Positions 31,442-39,609 of a stretch of 43,020 nucleotides of DNA are shown here, in pieces. The notes below the pieces were generated by a model, which saw only the letters and a list, made by a program, of their open reading frames with translations, was not told the DNA's origin and ran no database searches. This DNA comes from JBFXAF01 sp050178915 (GTDB taxonomy: Bacteria; Pseudomonadota; Alphaproteobacteria; Rhizobiales; Rhizobiaceae), in assembly GCA_050178915.1 (NCBI GenBank), contig JBFXFO010000014.1:1-43020 (forward strand), given 5' to 3'. Position numbers and translations under genes: made by a program. Positions within the stretch are counted from its first letter, which is position 1, and every line of letters starts with the position of its first letter.

Positions 31442-32929
31442 TCACGCGTCGGGCCGTGCATCCCTGCCCGAGACCGGATCGATTCCGTACTCTTTCAGCT
31501 TCCGATAAAGCGTCGAACGCCCGATGCCAAGGCGGCGTGCCACCTCGCTCATCTGCCCACCATAATGGGACATGGCGAGGCGGATCATGTCGAGTTCGAC
31601 CTCGGCCAGCGTGCGCACATTGCCGCGTTCGTCGAGCCCGCTGACGTCGCCAGTTGCGGGCGGCTTTCCAGCTGGCGCTGAAACCTGCACGGCAGGCGCC
31701 ACGGGCTTTTCCACGGGAAACGCCGCCGTTTGGAGCGAAAATCCGCTCATCTGCGCCCGTATCTGGGGGAAATCCTCTGGTGTCAGCGCAGCCCCGTCGG
31801 CCAGGACAGTGGCCCGATAGACGGCGTTTTCGAGCTGCCGCACATTGCCCGGCCAATCATAGGCCTGCAGCAGCGCGAGCGCCTGCGGCGAGATCGATTC
31901 GACGCGTCGGCCCCCGCTCGGCGGCACGGTGCCGAGGAAATGGCTGGCCAGCGCCGGAATGTCCTCCCTGCGCTCGCGCAGCGGCGGCACGAAGATCGGG
32001 AACACGTTGAGCCGGTAGAACAGATCCTCGCGGAACGAGCCGTCCTTCACCCGCTGCAAAAGATCGCGGTGCGTGGCCGAAATCAGGCGGATGTCGACTT
32101 TCAGCGTCTGCCGTGCGCCAACCGGGTCGATTTCGCCACTCTGAACGGCCCGCAGCAGCTTGACCTGCGCTTCGGGGGGCAGATCGCCGACCTCGTCGAG
32201 GAAAAGCGTGCCGCTGTGCGCCTCGGTGAACTTGCCGGCGTGCTTCTCCGTCGCGCCGGTGAACGAGCCTTTCTCGTGCCCGAACAGGATGCTTTCGACC
32301 AGATTGGCGGGGATGGCGCCGCAATTGACGGTCACGAACGGCTTGCCGCGCCGCTCGCCGGAACCCTGGATGGCGCGTGCGACCATCTCCTTGCCGACGC
32401 CGGACTCACCCTCGATCAGAATCGGGATGCCGGAAGCGGCAGCCTTGCGGCCGAGCCGCACCACGCGCTCCATCGCCGCGCTGTCGGTCACCAGGTCGCG
32501 GAAACCGATCGAACTGCCGCCGCGCCGCGCCGAACGCTTCGCCGCGCCTTCGATGGCTTCGACCTTCAATGCGTTGGCGATCGCCGTCTGGATCTTCTCC
32601 GGCGAGGCCGGCTTCACGAGGAAATCCACTGCGCCGGCGCGCATCGCGGAGACGGCCGTGTCGATGCCGCCATGCGCCGTCTGCACGATCACCGGCAGGC
32701 GGATGCCGCGTTCCTGCAGCGCCTTCAGGACGCCCCTGCCGTCCAGACCGGGCATGGAAAGGTCGAGGATCATGGCGCCGATGTCGGCGCCGCGCGGCCC
32801 TTCCAGGGTGCGCAACGCCTCTTCGCCGCCCTCCGCCACGACAGGTTCGTGCTCGGTCCCCGACACGGCGGCGGCAAGCAGCCGGCGCTGCACGGGATCG
32901 TCGTCGACAATGAGAACGCGCACTGTCAT
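31442..32929 (-). CDS. Sigma-54-dependent response regulator (orphan)
   Basis: NtrC-type activator of 495 residues. The receiver domain (1-125) has the DDD acid pocket (9-11), phosphoacceptor Asp56 and Lys107 in LVKPAS. The AAA+ domain (about 145-380) has Walker A GESGVGKE (174-181), a GSFTGA loop (221-226) in place of the usual GAFTGA, and Walker B TLFLDE (241-246). The C-terminal Fis-type helix-turn-helix is SEVARRLGIGRSTLYRKLKE. No histidine kinase lies nearby. The start is the ATG before TVRVLIVDDD; the frame is open far upstream but not as protein-like text. It is divergent from pepF. Confidence 0.93.
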   Translation of the reverse strand: MTVRVLIVDDDPVQRRLLAAAVSGTEHEPVVAEGGEEALRTLEGPRGADIGAMILDLSMPGLDGRGVLKALQERGIRLPVIVQTAHGGIDTAVSAMRAGAVDFLVKPASPEKIQTAIANALKVEAIEGAAKRSARRGGSSIGFRDLVTDSAAMERVVRLGRKAAASGIPILIEGESGVGKEMVARAIQGSGERRGKPFVTVNCGAIPANLVESILFGHEKGSFTGATEKHAGKFTEAHSGTLFLDEVGDLPPEAQVKLLRAVQSGEIDPVGARQTLKVDIRLISATHRDLLQRVKDGSFREDLFYRLNVFPIFVPPLRERREDIPALASHFLGTVPPSGGRRVESISPQALALLQAYDWPGNVRQLENAVYRATVLADGAALTPEDFPQIRAQMSGFSLQTAAFPVEKPVAPAVQVSAPAGKPPATGDVSGLDERGNVRTLAEVELDMIRLAMSHYGGQMSEVARRLGIGRSTLYRKLKEYGIDPVSGRDARPDA

Positions 32930-33073
32930 GAGATGTCGCAAATTCGCGGTCAGCGAGGGCTTCGGATATGGATCATACTGGCACAGGGACCTAAATAGGC
33001 GTTCAAGAAGTCCGGTGAACGATTCCTTTCCCTCCGACCAAAACCGGACACGCATTTCCCGAGGCTGCCCGCA

Positions 33074-34921
33074 ATGCCGTTTTCCTTCCTGAGACCAGCG
33101 AACCGGGCCGCCGCCGAGCCGCGCTCCCGTGCTGGGCGCGGCGGCCTCGGCGAACTGCCGGAATGGGATCTGCGCGACCTCTATTCCGGGCTGGATTCCG
33201 CGGCGCTCGCCGCCGATCTCAAGCGCGCCGCGGCTGACGCATCGGCGTTCGAAACGCGCTGGAAGGGCCGGCTCGCCGACGAGGCCGGCAAGGGTCCGGT
33301 TGGCCGCCTCGGCGAGGCGGTACTGGGCTTCGAGGCAATCGAGGAACTGATCGGCCGCATCACTTCCTATGCCGGGCTGGTCTACGCCGGCGACACCTCC
33401 GACCCTCTGCGTGCCAAATTCTATGGCGACGTGCAGGACAAGATGACGGATGCCAGCGCGCATCTGCTGTTCTTCCCGCTCGAGCTCAACCTTATCGACG
33501 ACGCGCTGGTGACCGCCGCACTCGAGGCAGACTCGGTCTTCGCCCGCTACCGTCCCTGGGTGCTCGACCTGAGGAAGGACAAGCCCTACCAGCTCGAGGA
33601 CCGCGTCGAGCAGCTCTTCCACGAGAAGTCGGTGACCGGGCGCGGCGCCTGGAACCGCCTGTTCGACGAGACGCTGACCGACATGCGCTTCGAGGTCGGC
33701 GACCAGAGCCTGACGCTGGAGCCGACCCTGACGCTGCTGCAGGATCCCGACCCGGAGGTGCGGCAGGAGGCATCGGAAGCGCTGTCGATAAGCCTGCGCA
33801 GGAACGTCCGTACCTTCACGCTGATCACCAACACGCTGGCCAAGGACAAGGAGATCGCCGACCGCTGGCGCGGTTTCGAGGACATCGCCGATTCCCGCCA
33901 TCTGGCGAACCGGGTCGAGCGCTCCGTCGTCGATGCGCTGTCGGAGGCCGTGCGCGATGCCTATCCGCGCCTGTCGCACCGCTACTACGCCATGAAGGCG
34001 AAGTGGCTCGGCATGGATGCGCTCAACCACTGGGACCGCAACGCGCCGCTGCCGGAGACACCGCAGGCGGTCATCGGCTGGGAGGACGCCAAGCAGACCG
34101 TGCTGTCCGCCTATCACCGCTTCTCGCCCGACATGGCCGAGATCGCGCGCGGCTTCTTCGACAGGCGCTGGATCGATGCCCCGGTGCGGCCGGGCAAGGC
34201 GCCGGGCGCCTTCGCGCATCCGACCGTGCCGTCCGCCCACCCCTATGTGCTGCTCAACTACATGGGCAAGCCGCGCGATGTGATGACGCTGGCGCATGAA
34301 CTCGGCCATGGCGTGCATCAGGTGCTGGCCGGCGGACAGGGCGCGCTGATGGCCTCGACGCCGCTGACGCTGGCGGAAACGGCTTCGGTCTTCGGCGAGA
34401 TGCTGACCTTCCGCTCGCTGCTCGACCAGACCTCCGACCGGCGCGAGCGCAAGGCCATGCTGGCGCAGAAGGTCGAGGACATGATCAACACGGTGGTGCG
34501 CCAGATCGCCTTCTACCAGCTCGAGCGCAAGATCCACACGGAGCGCCGCAACGGCGAACTGACAGCCGACCGGATCGGCGAGTTCTGGCTGGAGGTGCAG
34601 GCCGAGAGCCTCGGGCCTGCGGTGCGGCTGCGCGAAGGCTACGAGGTCTTCTGGGCCTACATCCCGCACTTCATCCACTCGCCCTTCTACGTCTACGCCT
34701 ATGCCTTCGGCGACTGCCTGGTGAACTCGCTCTACGCCGTCTACCAGAACGCCGAGCGCGGCTTTCAGGAGAAGTATTTCGACATGCTGCGGGCCGGCGG
34801 CACCAAGCACCATTCGGAGCTGCTGGCGCCGTTCGGGCTCGATGCGTCGGACCCGGCATTCTGGCAGATCGGCCTCGGCGTCATCGGCTCGATGATCGAC
34901 GAGCTCGAAGCGCTGGAATAG
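33074..34921 (+). CDS. pepF: Oligoendopeptidase F (M3 family)
   Basis: Cytoplasmic zinc peptidase that cuts short peptides. The 615-residue protein has the HEXXH site in TLAHELGHGVHQ (about residue 408) and the downstream Glu in LAETASVFGEM. Further M3B signatures are IPHFIHSPFYVYAYAFG near the C-terminus and DLYSGLDSAAL at the start. Length fits the family. It is followed by pabB after 22 bases, perhaps in one transcript. Confidence 0.94.
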   Translation: MPFSFLRPANRAAAEPRSRAGRGGLGELPEWDLRDLYSGLDSAALAADLKRAAADASAFETRWKGRLADEAGKGPVGRLGEAVLGFEAIEELIGRITSYAGLVYAGDTSDPLRAKFYGDVQDKMTDASAHLLFFPLELNLIDDALVTAALEADSVFARYRPWVLDLRKDKPYQLEDRVEQLFHEKSVTGRGAWNRLFDETLTDMRFEVGDQSLTLEPTLTLLQDPDPEVRQEASEALSISLRRNVRTFTLITNTLAKDKEIADRWRGFEDIADSRHLANRVERSVVDALSEAVRDAYPRLSHRYYAMKAKWLGMDALNHWDRNAPLPETPQAVIGWEDAKQTVLSAYHRFSPDMAEIARGFFDRRWIDAPVRPGKAPGAFAHPTVPSAHPYVLLNYMGKPRDVMTLAHELGHGVHQVLAGGQGALMASTPLTLAETASVFGEMLTFRSLLDQTSDRRERKAMLAQKVEDMINTVVRQIAFYQLERKIHTERRNGELTADRIGEFWLEVQAESLGPAVRLREGYEVFWAYIPHFIHSPFYVYAYAFGDCLVNSLYAVYQNAERGFQEKYFDMLRAGGTKHHSELLAPFGLDASDPAFWQIGLGVIGSMIDELEALE

Positions 34922-34943
34922 CCGGCGCACGAAGGACCAATCG

Positions 34944-36134
34944 ATGGGCGTGCTCGACATTCCTGTCAGGCAGCCGGCGCCGGGCGTGGGCTCGACGGAA
35001 TCCGTCCTCTTCCGCGACGATTTTTCCGGCAGCGAGGTGCTCTTCGCGGAGCCATCGGAAATCCTGGCGCCGACGACGGTCGACGACTTCTTCCGCGGTC
35101 TCGAACGGGCCGAGGCGCTGCGCCGGCGCGGCAAGTGGCTGGCCGGCTATTTCTCCTACGAAGCCGGCTACCTGCTCGAACCGAAGCTGCGCCCGCTGCT
35201 GCCGCAGACACGCAACGTTCCGCTGTTCTGCCTCGGCGTCTTCGATGGCCCCTCCGACCGTACCGCAGGACTCGCTCCACCGGCGCCGACCAACGGCCCG
35301 CTCTTCGACGCAGCGCCGGCGCTTACCCTGGCGCAATACACGGCGCGCTTCGAGCGACTGCACGGCCACATCCGCGCCGGCGACTGCTACCAGGCCAACC
35401 TGACGATGCCGGTGCAGGCCGGCTGGTCGGGCGATCCCCGCGCCGCCTTCGCCGCGCTGGCGCGGCGGCAGCGCGTGAAATACGGCGCGCTGGTCGATCT
35501 CGGCGGGCCGCTCATCCTGTCGCGCTCGCCGGAGCTGTTTTTCGAGATCGGCGCTGACGGCTGGATCGAGACGCATCCGATGAAGGGCACGGCGCCGCGC
35601 GGCGCGACGGCGGCCGAGGACGATGCGCTGCGCGAAGGCCTGCGCTCCGACCCGAAAAACCAGGCCGAGAACCGCATGATCGTCGACCTGCTGCGCAACG
35701 ACGTGTCGCTGATCAGCGAAGTCGGTACGCTCGACGTGCCGGAACTCTTCCGCGTCGAGAGTTATGCCACGGTGCACCAGATGGTGAGCCGCGTGCGCGC
35801 CAAGCTGCTGCCGGACCTGTCGATCGCGCGCATCTTCGCCGCACTGTTCCCCTGCGGCTCGATCACCGGCGCGCCGAAGATCCGCGCCATGGAGATTTTG
35901 CGCGAGCTGGAAGACGAGCCGCGCGGCGCCTATTGCGGCGCCGTCGGCTGGATCGAGCCGGGCGGGCGCATGCGCTTCAACGTCGCCATCCGCACCATCA
36001 CGCTTTTTCCCGAAGGCCGCGCCGTGTTCAACGTCGGCGGCGGCATCGTCTTCGATTCAACCGCCGAGGCCGAGTATGCCGAATGCCTGCTGAAAGCCCG
36101 CTTCGCGACGGGAGCCCCCCTGCCCTTCAGCTGA
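34944..36134 (+). CDS. pabB: Aminodeoxychorismate synthase component I
   Basis: Chorismate-using enzyme that makes 4-amino-4-deoxychorismate for folate. The 396-residue product has the conserved C-terminal catalytic half: CYQANLTMPV, HPMKGTAPRG with the lysine that marks aminodeoxychorismate synthase rather than anthranilate synthase, NQAENRMIVDLLRND, and CGSITGAPKIRAMEI. The N-terminal part is short, so no glutamine amidotransferase is fused, and no pabA is in the window. The pabC-like gene starts inside its last 52 bases. Confidence 0.93.
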   Translation: MGVLDIPVRQPAPGVGSTESVLFRDDFSGSEVLFAEPSEILAPTTVDDFFRGLERAEALRRRGKWLAGYFSYEAGYLLEPKLRPLLPQTRNVPLFCLGVFDGPSDRTAGLAPPAPTNGPLFDAAPALTLAQYTARFERLHGHIRAGDCYQANLTMPVQAGWSGDPRAAFAALARRQRVKYGALVDLGGPLILSRSPELFFEIGADGWIETHPMKGTAPRGATAAEDDALREGLRSDPKNQAENRMIVDLLRNDVSLISEVGTLDVPELFRVESYATVHQMVSRVRAKLLPDLSIARIFAALFPCGSITGAPKIRAMEILRELEDEPRGAYCGAVGWIEPGGRMRFNVAIRTITLFPEGRAVFNVGGGIVFDSTAEAEYAECLLKARFATGAPLPFS

Positions 36135-36745
36135 TCGAGACGCTGCGCTGGGAGCCCGGTACGGGCTTCGTGCGGCTCGACCGGCATCTGGCGCGGCTCT
36201 ACGCCTCCGCGCATGCGCTGGGTTTCGACGCTGATCCCGAGGCCATAGGCGAGGTGCTGCGTGAGGCGAAGGGCGAGCGCGTACCGCTGCGCGTGCGCCT
36301 GACGCTCGACCGCGAGGGAACGGCGAAAGCGGTGACGCAGCCCTTCGAGCCGCTGGCGGCCGACCGCGTCTGGACGCTGCGCATTGCGGCGACCCGCCTC
36401 GACGCCGGCGATCCGCTGCTGCGCCACAAGACCTCGCGACGCGGTGCCTACGAGGCGGCGCGCGCCGAATTCGACCGTGCCGACGCCGACGAGATGCTGC
36501 TGCTGAACCAGCGCGGCGAACTGTGCGAGGGCACGATCACCAATCTGTTCGCCGATTTTGGCGACGGCGTGCTGCTGACGCCGGCGCTGGCATCGGGCCT
36601 GTTGCCGGGCGTGCTGCGGGGCGAATTGATCGACCATGGAAAGGCGCGCGAGGAAGTGCTGAAACCATCCGACCTCGCCGCAGCAAATGCCCTGCACGTC
36701 GGCAACTCGCTGCGCGGCCTGATCCCGGCGCGGCTGGCCCCCTGA
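36083..36745 (+). CDS. pabC: Class IV aminotransferase, 4-amino-4-deoxychorismate lyase
   Basis: PLP enzyme of fold type IV that would release p-aminobenzoate from the pabB product. From the ATG at 36083 it has 220 residues: ETLRWEPGTGFVRLDRHLARLY at the start, the PLP lysine in RHKTSRRGAYE, then ELCEGTITNLFADF and GLLPGVLRGELI. This ATG lies within pabB in another frame (52-base overlap). No later start fits the family beginning, although the overlap could be somewhat shorter. The lyase role is inferred from pabB linkage. Confidence 0.87.
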   Translation: MPAESPLRDGSPPALQLIETLRWEPGTGFVRLDRHLARLYASAHALGFDADPEAIGEVLREAKGERVPLRVRLTLDREGTAKAVTQPFEPLAADRVWTLRIAATRLDAGDPLLRHKTSRRGAYEAARAEFDRADADEMLLLNQRGELCEGTITNLFADFGDGVLLTPALASGLLPGVLRGELIDHGKAREEVLKPSDLAAANALHVGNSLRGLIPARLAP

Positions 36746-36799
36746 CGACTGCCCCGTAACCCTTGCCCCCTAGCCCTCCCCCGTACTAGCACCGCCGCA

Positions 36800-37714
36800 A
36801 TGACAGCCCCCGTCCACACGCCTTACGATGGCTCGGCAAAGCCGTTCACCATCGGTCTCGCGCAGCTCGATCCCGCCGACTGGCTCGAGATCGATGCCGA
36901 CCTCGACGCCTATCTGGCGGAGAAGCGCCGGCTGTACGCCGAGATCCCGGAGAAGGTGTTCGTCGAGGAACCGGACACGCGCGCGGCGCAGCGCGAGGTG
37001 CTCGACATGCTGACCGCGCATGTCGGGGATATGCTGCCCGACATGCCGGAACCGCAGCGTTCGATGGCGGCGTCGGCGCTCGCCGAACTCCCCGGCATGG
37101 CGGACATGCCGCCGCTCAAGGCGGCATCGCTGCTCGTGCCGGAGGACCTGATCCTGATGCGGCGCGGTGAGAATGGCTGGCGGCTTGCGGCGGGCTCGCT
37201 CTGCTTCCCGTCGTCATGGTCGCTACAGGAAAAGTTCGGACACGCGCTGGAGGAGATCCACGGCCCGGTGCCCGGCTTCAATCGCGGCACGCGCAACGCC
37301 GAACTGATCCACCGCATGTTCGACAGGCTGCAGGTGGGTCGCCCGGTGCAGCGCATGAACTGGTCGCTGCAGGCCTCGCCGGCGCTCTACTACCCGCTGT
37401 CGTCGGCGCAACGCATCGACCGCGCCACCAAGCGGCCGTCGAAATTCACCGAGGCACACATCGCCGCGCAGGTGTTCATCCGCATCGAGCGGCAGACGCT
37501 GCGCAAGCTTCCGGTGTCGGGCGACATCCTGTTCACGATCCGCATCTACATCGACCCGCTGACGCTGATCGAACGGCAGCCGGAGCGGCGCGCCATCGCG
37601 ACGAATTTCGCGACGCAGTTGCGTGAGATGGAAGAAGCGCAGCTCGACTACAAGGGGCTGACCGCCGACCGCGACCGGCTGGTCGCGGCGCTCGAGGAAA
37701 TCGCCAGGGGCTGA
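36800..37714 (+). CDS. DUF3445 protein (heme-dependent oxidative N-demethylase alpha-type)
   Basis: A 304-residue protein of the DUF3445 family. Its studied member is the heme-binding alpha subunit of the oxidative N-demethylase HODM, which removes a methyl group from dimethylamine. Recognisable parts are LIVPEDLILMRRGENGWRL-type text at about 112-130 (here LLVPEDL), CFPSSWSLQEKFGH, and IHGPVPGF. The later FRIERQTLRKLP-like stretch (FIRIERQTLRKLP) also fits. HODM has beta, gamma and delta partners (reductase and folate-binding parts). None is in this window. It follows pabC by 54 bases. Substrate unknown. Confidence 0.85.
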   Translation: MTAPVHTPYDGSAKPFTIGLAQLDPADWLEIDADLDAYLAEKRRLYAEIPEKVFVEEPDTRAAQREVLDMLTAHVGDMLPDMPEPQRSMAASALAELPGMADMPPLKAASLLVPEDLILMRRGENGWRLAAGSLCFPSSWSLQEKFGHALEEIHGPVPGFNRGTRNAELIHRMFDRLQVGRPVQRMNWSLQASPALYYPLSSAQRIDRATKRPSKFTEAHIAAQVFIRIERQTLRKLPVSGDILFTIRIYIDPLTLIERQPERRAIATNFATQLREMEEAQLDYKGLTADRDRLVAALEEIARG

Positions 37715-37719
37715 CCGGA

Positions 37720-37762
37720 GCAATTCCAGCAAAAGTGTTTGCGGTTTTGCGTCCGGAATTGC
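37720..37762. repeat. Intergenic palindromic repeat of mesorhizobial type
   Basis: Outer arms GCAATTCC (37720-37727) and GGAATTGC (37755-37762) enclose inner arms GCAAAA (37729-37734) and TTTTGC (37745-37750). The pattern matches a short repeat that I recall as very common between genes in Mesorhizobium and relatives. It sits between the ends of two convergent genes, where it may act as a terminator. Only one copy is in the window, so family identity rests on memory. Confidence 0.7.
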
Positions 37763-37771
37763 GACCGGCGG

Positions 37772-39151
37772 CTAGGCGCCCTGGCCGTTCTTGGCCATCT
37801 GCTGGGTTGCCGCCTTGCGGCCGCCGCCCGACACCACCACCAGCGTGTGCACCTTGCCCGCCTTGAAGGCGTTCAGGAACTTCGGATAGTCCTTGAAGGC
37901 GACGCAGCCATGCGACTGCGCCATGCGGCTGCGCAGCAGGTAGCTGTGCGTGAGGAAGCCGTCGCGACCATGCTTGTTCTTGCCGTCGACCGGCAGCATG
38001 CGGATCGCCTCGACGCCGTGGAAGCGCTTCTCGCGCATCTTCAGACGATAGGTGTGCGGCGGTGTCGGCCCGTTCATCTTGACGTGCACATAGGCCGGGT
38101 TGTCGGCCATCTTGCCGATGCCCGAATGCGCCTCCAGCACGCTGCCGTCGGGCATGTACACCCTGGCGGCGCTGATGTCGTAGACGGCAACGCCATTGCC
38201 GGCAGCGCGCGGCTTGTCGGGGCGGCTGAACAGGCTCTTGAAGATGCCGCCGCGATCGGTCGACTCTTCCGTGGAAGGGTTGTTCGGCCTGGCGAAGGCA
38301 AGCTTGGTGCCGGTGTTGTCGCGCGGCGACTTCGACGCCGGCAGCAACGCGCGCGTCGCGTCGTCGACGTCGGGCTTCTCCGGCTTCGCCGGCTTGGCGG
38401 GCTTCAGCTCGGCCACTTCCGGCTTCGGCGGGAACTCGTCGGCCGCGTCCGGCTTGGCCTCGGCCCTGGCCACGCGCGGGCGTGCCTCGGGCAGCGGCAC
38501 GGTGTCGGGCAGCGATGCGTGCTCCGGCGCCACGACGTCGGCGATCGCCGGCAGCGGCGGAATGCCATCCGGCGCCGCCATCGCGTCGAGCACGCCGCCG
38601 GCGGCGTTTGGCGCCGGATCGGCAAAGGCGAGCAGCAGCGGCGAACGCGGATCGGTCGGCGTAACCTTCCCGGCGAAACGCTCCGGCGCCGGTTCGATGG
38701 CGAGCGCCTTCACGCGCTCGACGGTGCGCGCGGCCTTCTTGGCGCGCTTCGAAACCGGAACGACGGACGGATCGACTATGGCGTGCTTCGCCGGGCGCGC
38801 CGTCTTGCCCTTCAGGTCGGGCTCAGGCTCGACCGCAAGCGCGGCGGCCTTCGGCGCGTCGATGTGTTCGTACCAGTTCACGCCGAAGCCGGAATCGACA
38901 CGCGTGAAGACGGTGGTGGCAAGACCCCTTGCGTGCGTGCCGCCATCGGCATTGCCGAGCGACGGCGAGAACGAGGCATGGACGCCGTTGGGTTCGGCCG
39001 TGCTGCGCGCCTTGGTCGGCGCGGTGACGAGCCCGACCACGGCGGTGGCCGCGATGGCGATGCCATAGGCAATGAGCCATGGCCGGCGGACCAGGGAAAA
39101 CGTGGAACGTGATGCGCTGCGACCAGCGCGACGCCGAGGAGAACCAGACAC
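37772..39151 (-). CDS. DUF2778/Tlde1-domain protein, probable L,D-transpeptidase
   Basis: About 460 residues. A basic N-terminus and one membrane helix (WLIAYGIAIAATAVVGLV) are followed by a roughly 250-residue Pro/Ala/Lys-rich periplasmic linker. The C-terminal DUF2778 (Tlde1) domain of about 140 residues has AVYDISAARVYMPDGSVLEA, a conserved His in RFHGVEAIR, and the active Cys in MAQSHGCVAFKDY. The domain is known from peptidoglycan-targeting type VI effectors. Here the membrane anchor and lack of T6SS genes suggest a housekeeping cell-wall role (inference). The start is uncertain: GTG codons at 39151, 39166 and 39256 are all in frame and none has a good ribosome site. Confidence 0.83.
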   Translation of the reverse strand: MSGSPRRRAGRSASRSTFSLVRRPWLIAYGIAIAATAVVGLVTAPTKARSTAEPNGVHASFSPSLGNADGGTHARGLATTVFTRVDSGFGVNWYEHIDAPKAAALAVEPEPDLKGKTARPAKHAIVDPSVVPVSKRAKKAARTVERVKALAIEPAPERFAGKVTPTDPRSPLLLAFADPAPNAAGGVLDAMAAPDGIPPLPAIADVVAPEHASLPDTVPLPEARPRVARAEAKPDAADEFPPKPEVAELKPAKPAKPEKPDVDDATRALLPASKSPRDNTGTKLAFARPNNPSTEESTDRGGIFKSLFSRPDKPRAAGNGVAVYDISAARVYMPDGSVLEAHSGIGKMADNPAYVHVKMNGPTPPHTYRLKMREKRFHGVEAIRMLPVDGKNKHGRDGFLTHSYLLRSRMAQSHGCVAFKDYPKFLNAFKAGKVHTLVVVSGGGRKAATQQMAKNGQGA

Positions 39152-39609
39152 TACGCGTACCCACACACCAGAGGACAGCCGCGCGCGCCAGCCCCGTCGA
39201 CCGGTGCGCAAACACGACAGCCACGGAACGGAATCCCGCCCATCGCGGCACGCCACGACAATGAATGATTAGGGTTAATTATCTCTTCCCGCTCCAACTG
39301 CGCGGCGGCGTAAGGGATGTGCGCTCTTCACGGCGCCGACGGCTTACGCGGCCAAGGCCTGGCGTTGCGGCGCGCGTACGCGCCGCTGTTCGTCGCATGG
39401 CCTGCTCGCAAGCTGGCCCCTCCTGCCCGTCAATGACGGGCTGTATCCACCCTTCATTCTCCGAACATCGCGGCGATAGTGCGGCGACAAGATGTCAGAT
39501 GCCGCGACATGGAGGCATGGACCAAAAGCCCCCTTTGCCCTTTAATGTGACGGGCATATGTGGTTTAGCCACCGCAAATACTGGCGTTTTACGTAGCATG
39601 GAGAAGCGA
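39152..39609. promoter_or_regulatory. Divergent region between the Tlde1-type gene and hss
   Basis: Depending on the true starts, 340-460 bases carry no convincing gene. Visible are an AT-rich patch with TTAATTAT (39275-39282) about 20 bases upstream of the furthest GTG of the minus-strand gene. An 8-bp GC-rich hairpin (GCGGCGCG/CGCGCCGC) lies near 39377-39396. A possible weak plus-strand promoter (TTGCCC, about 16 bases, TATGTG) lies at about 39536-39563 before hss. Polyamine control of hss by its leader cannot be judged. Confidence 0.4.

Noticed and set aside
32930..33073. Sigma-54 promoter between the response regulator and pepF
   Set aside because: A TGGCAC is present near 32980, but no GC element follows at the required distance.
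32930..35134. A long upstream extension of the response-regulator frame on the minus strand
   Set aside because: It runs antisense through pepF, reads as low-complexity shadow sequence, and the receiver domain begins at the ATG at 32929.
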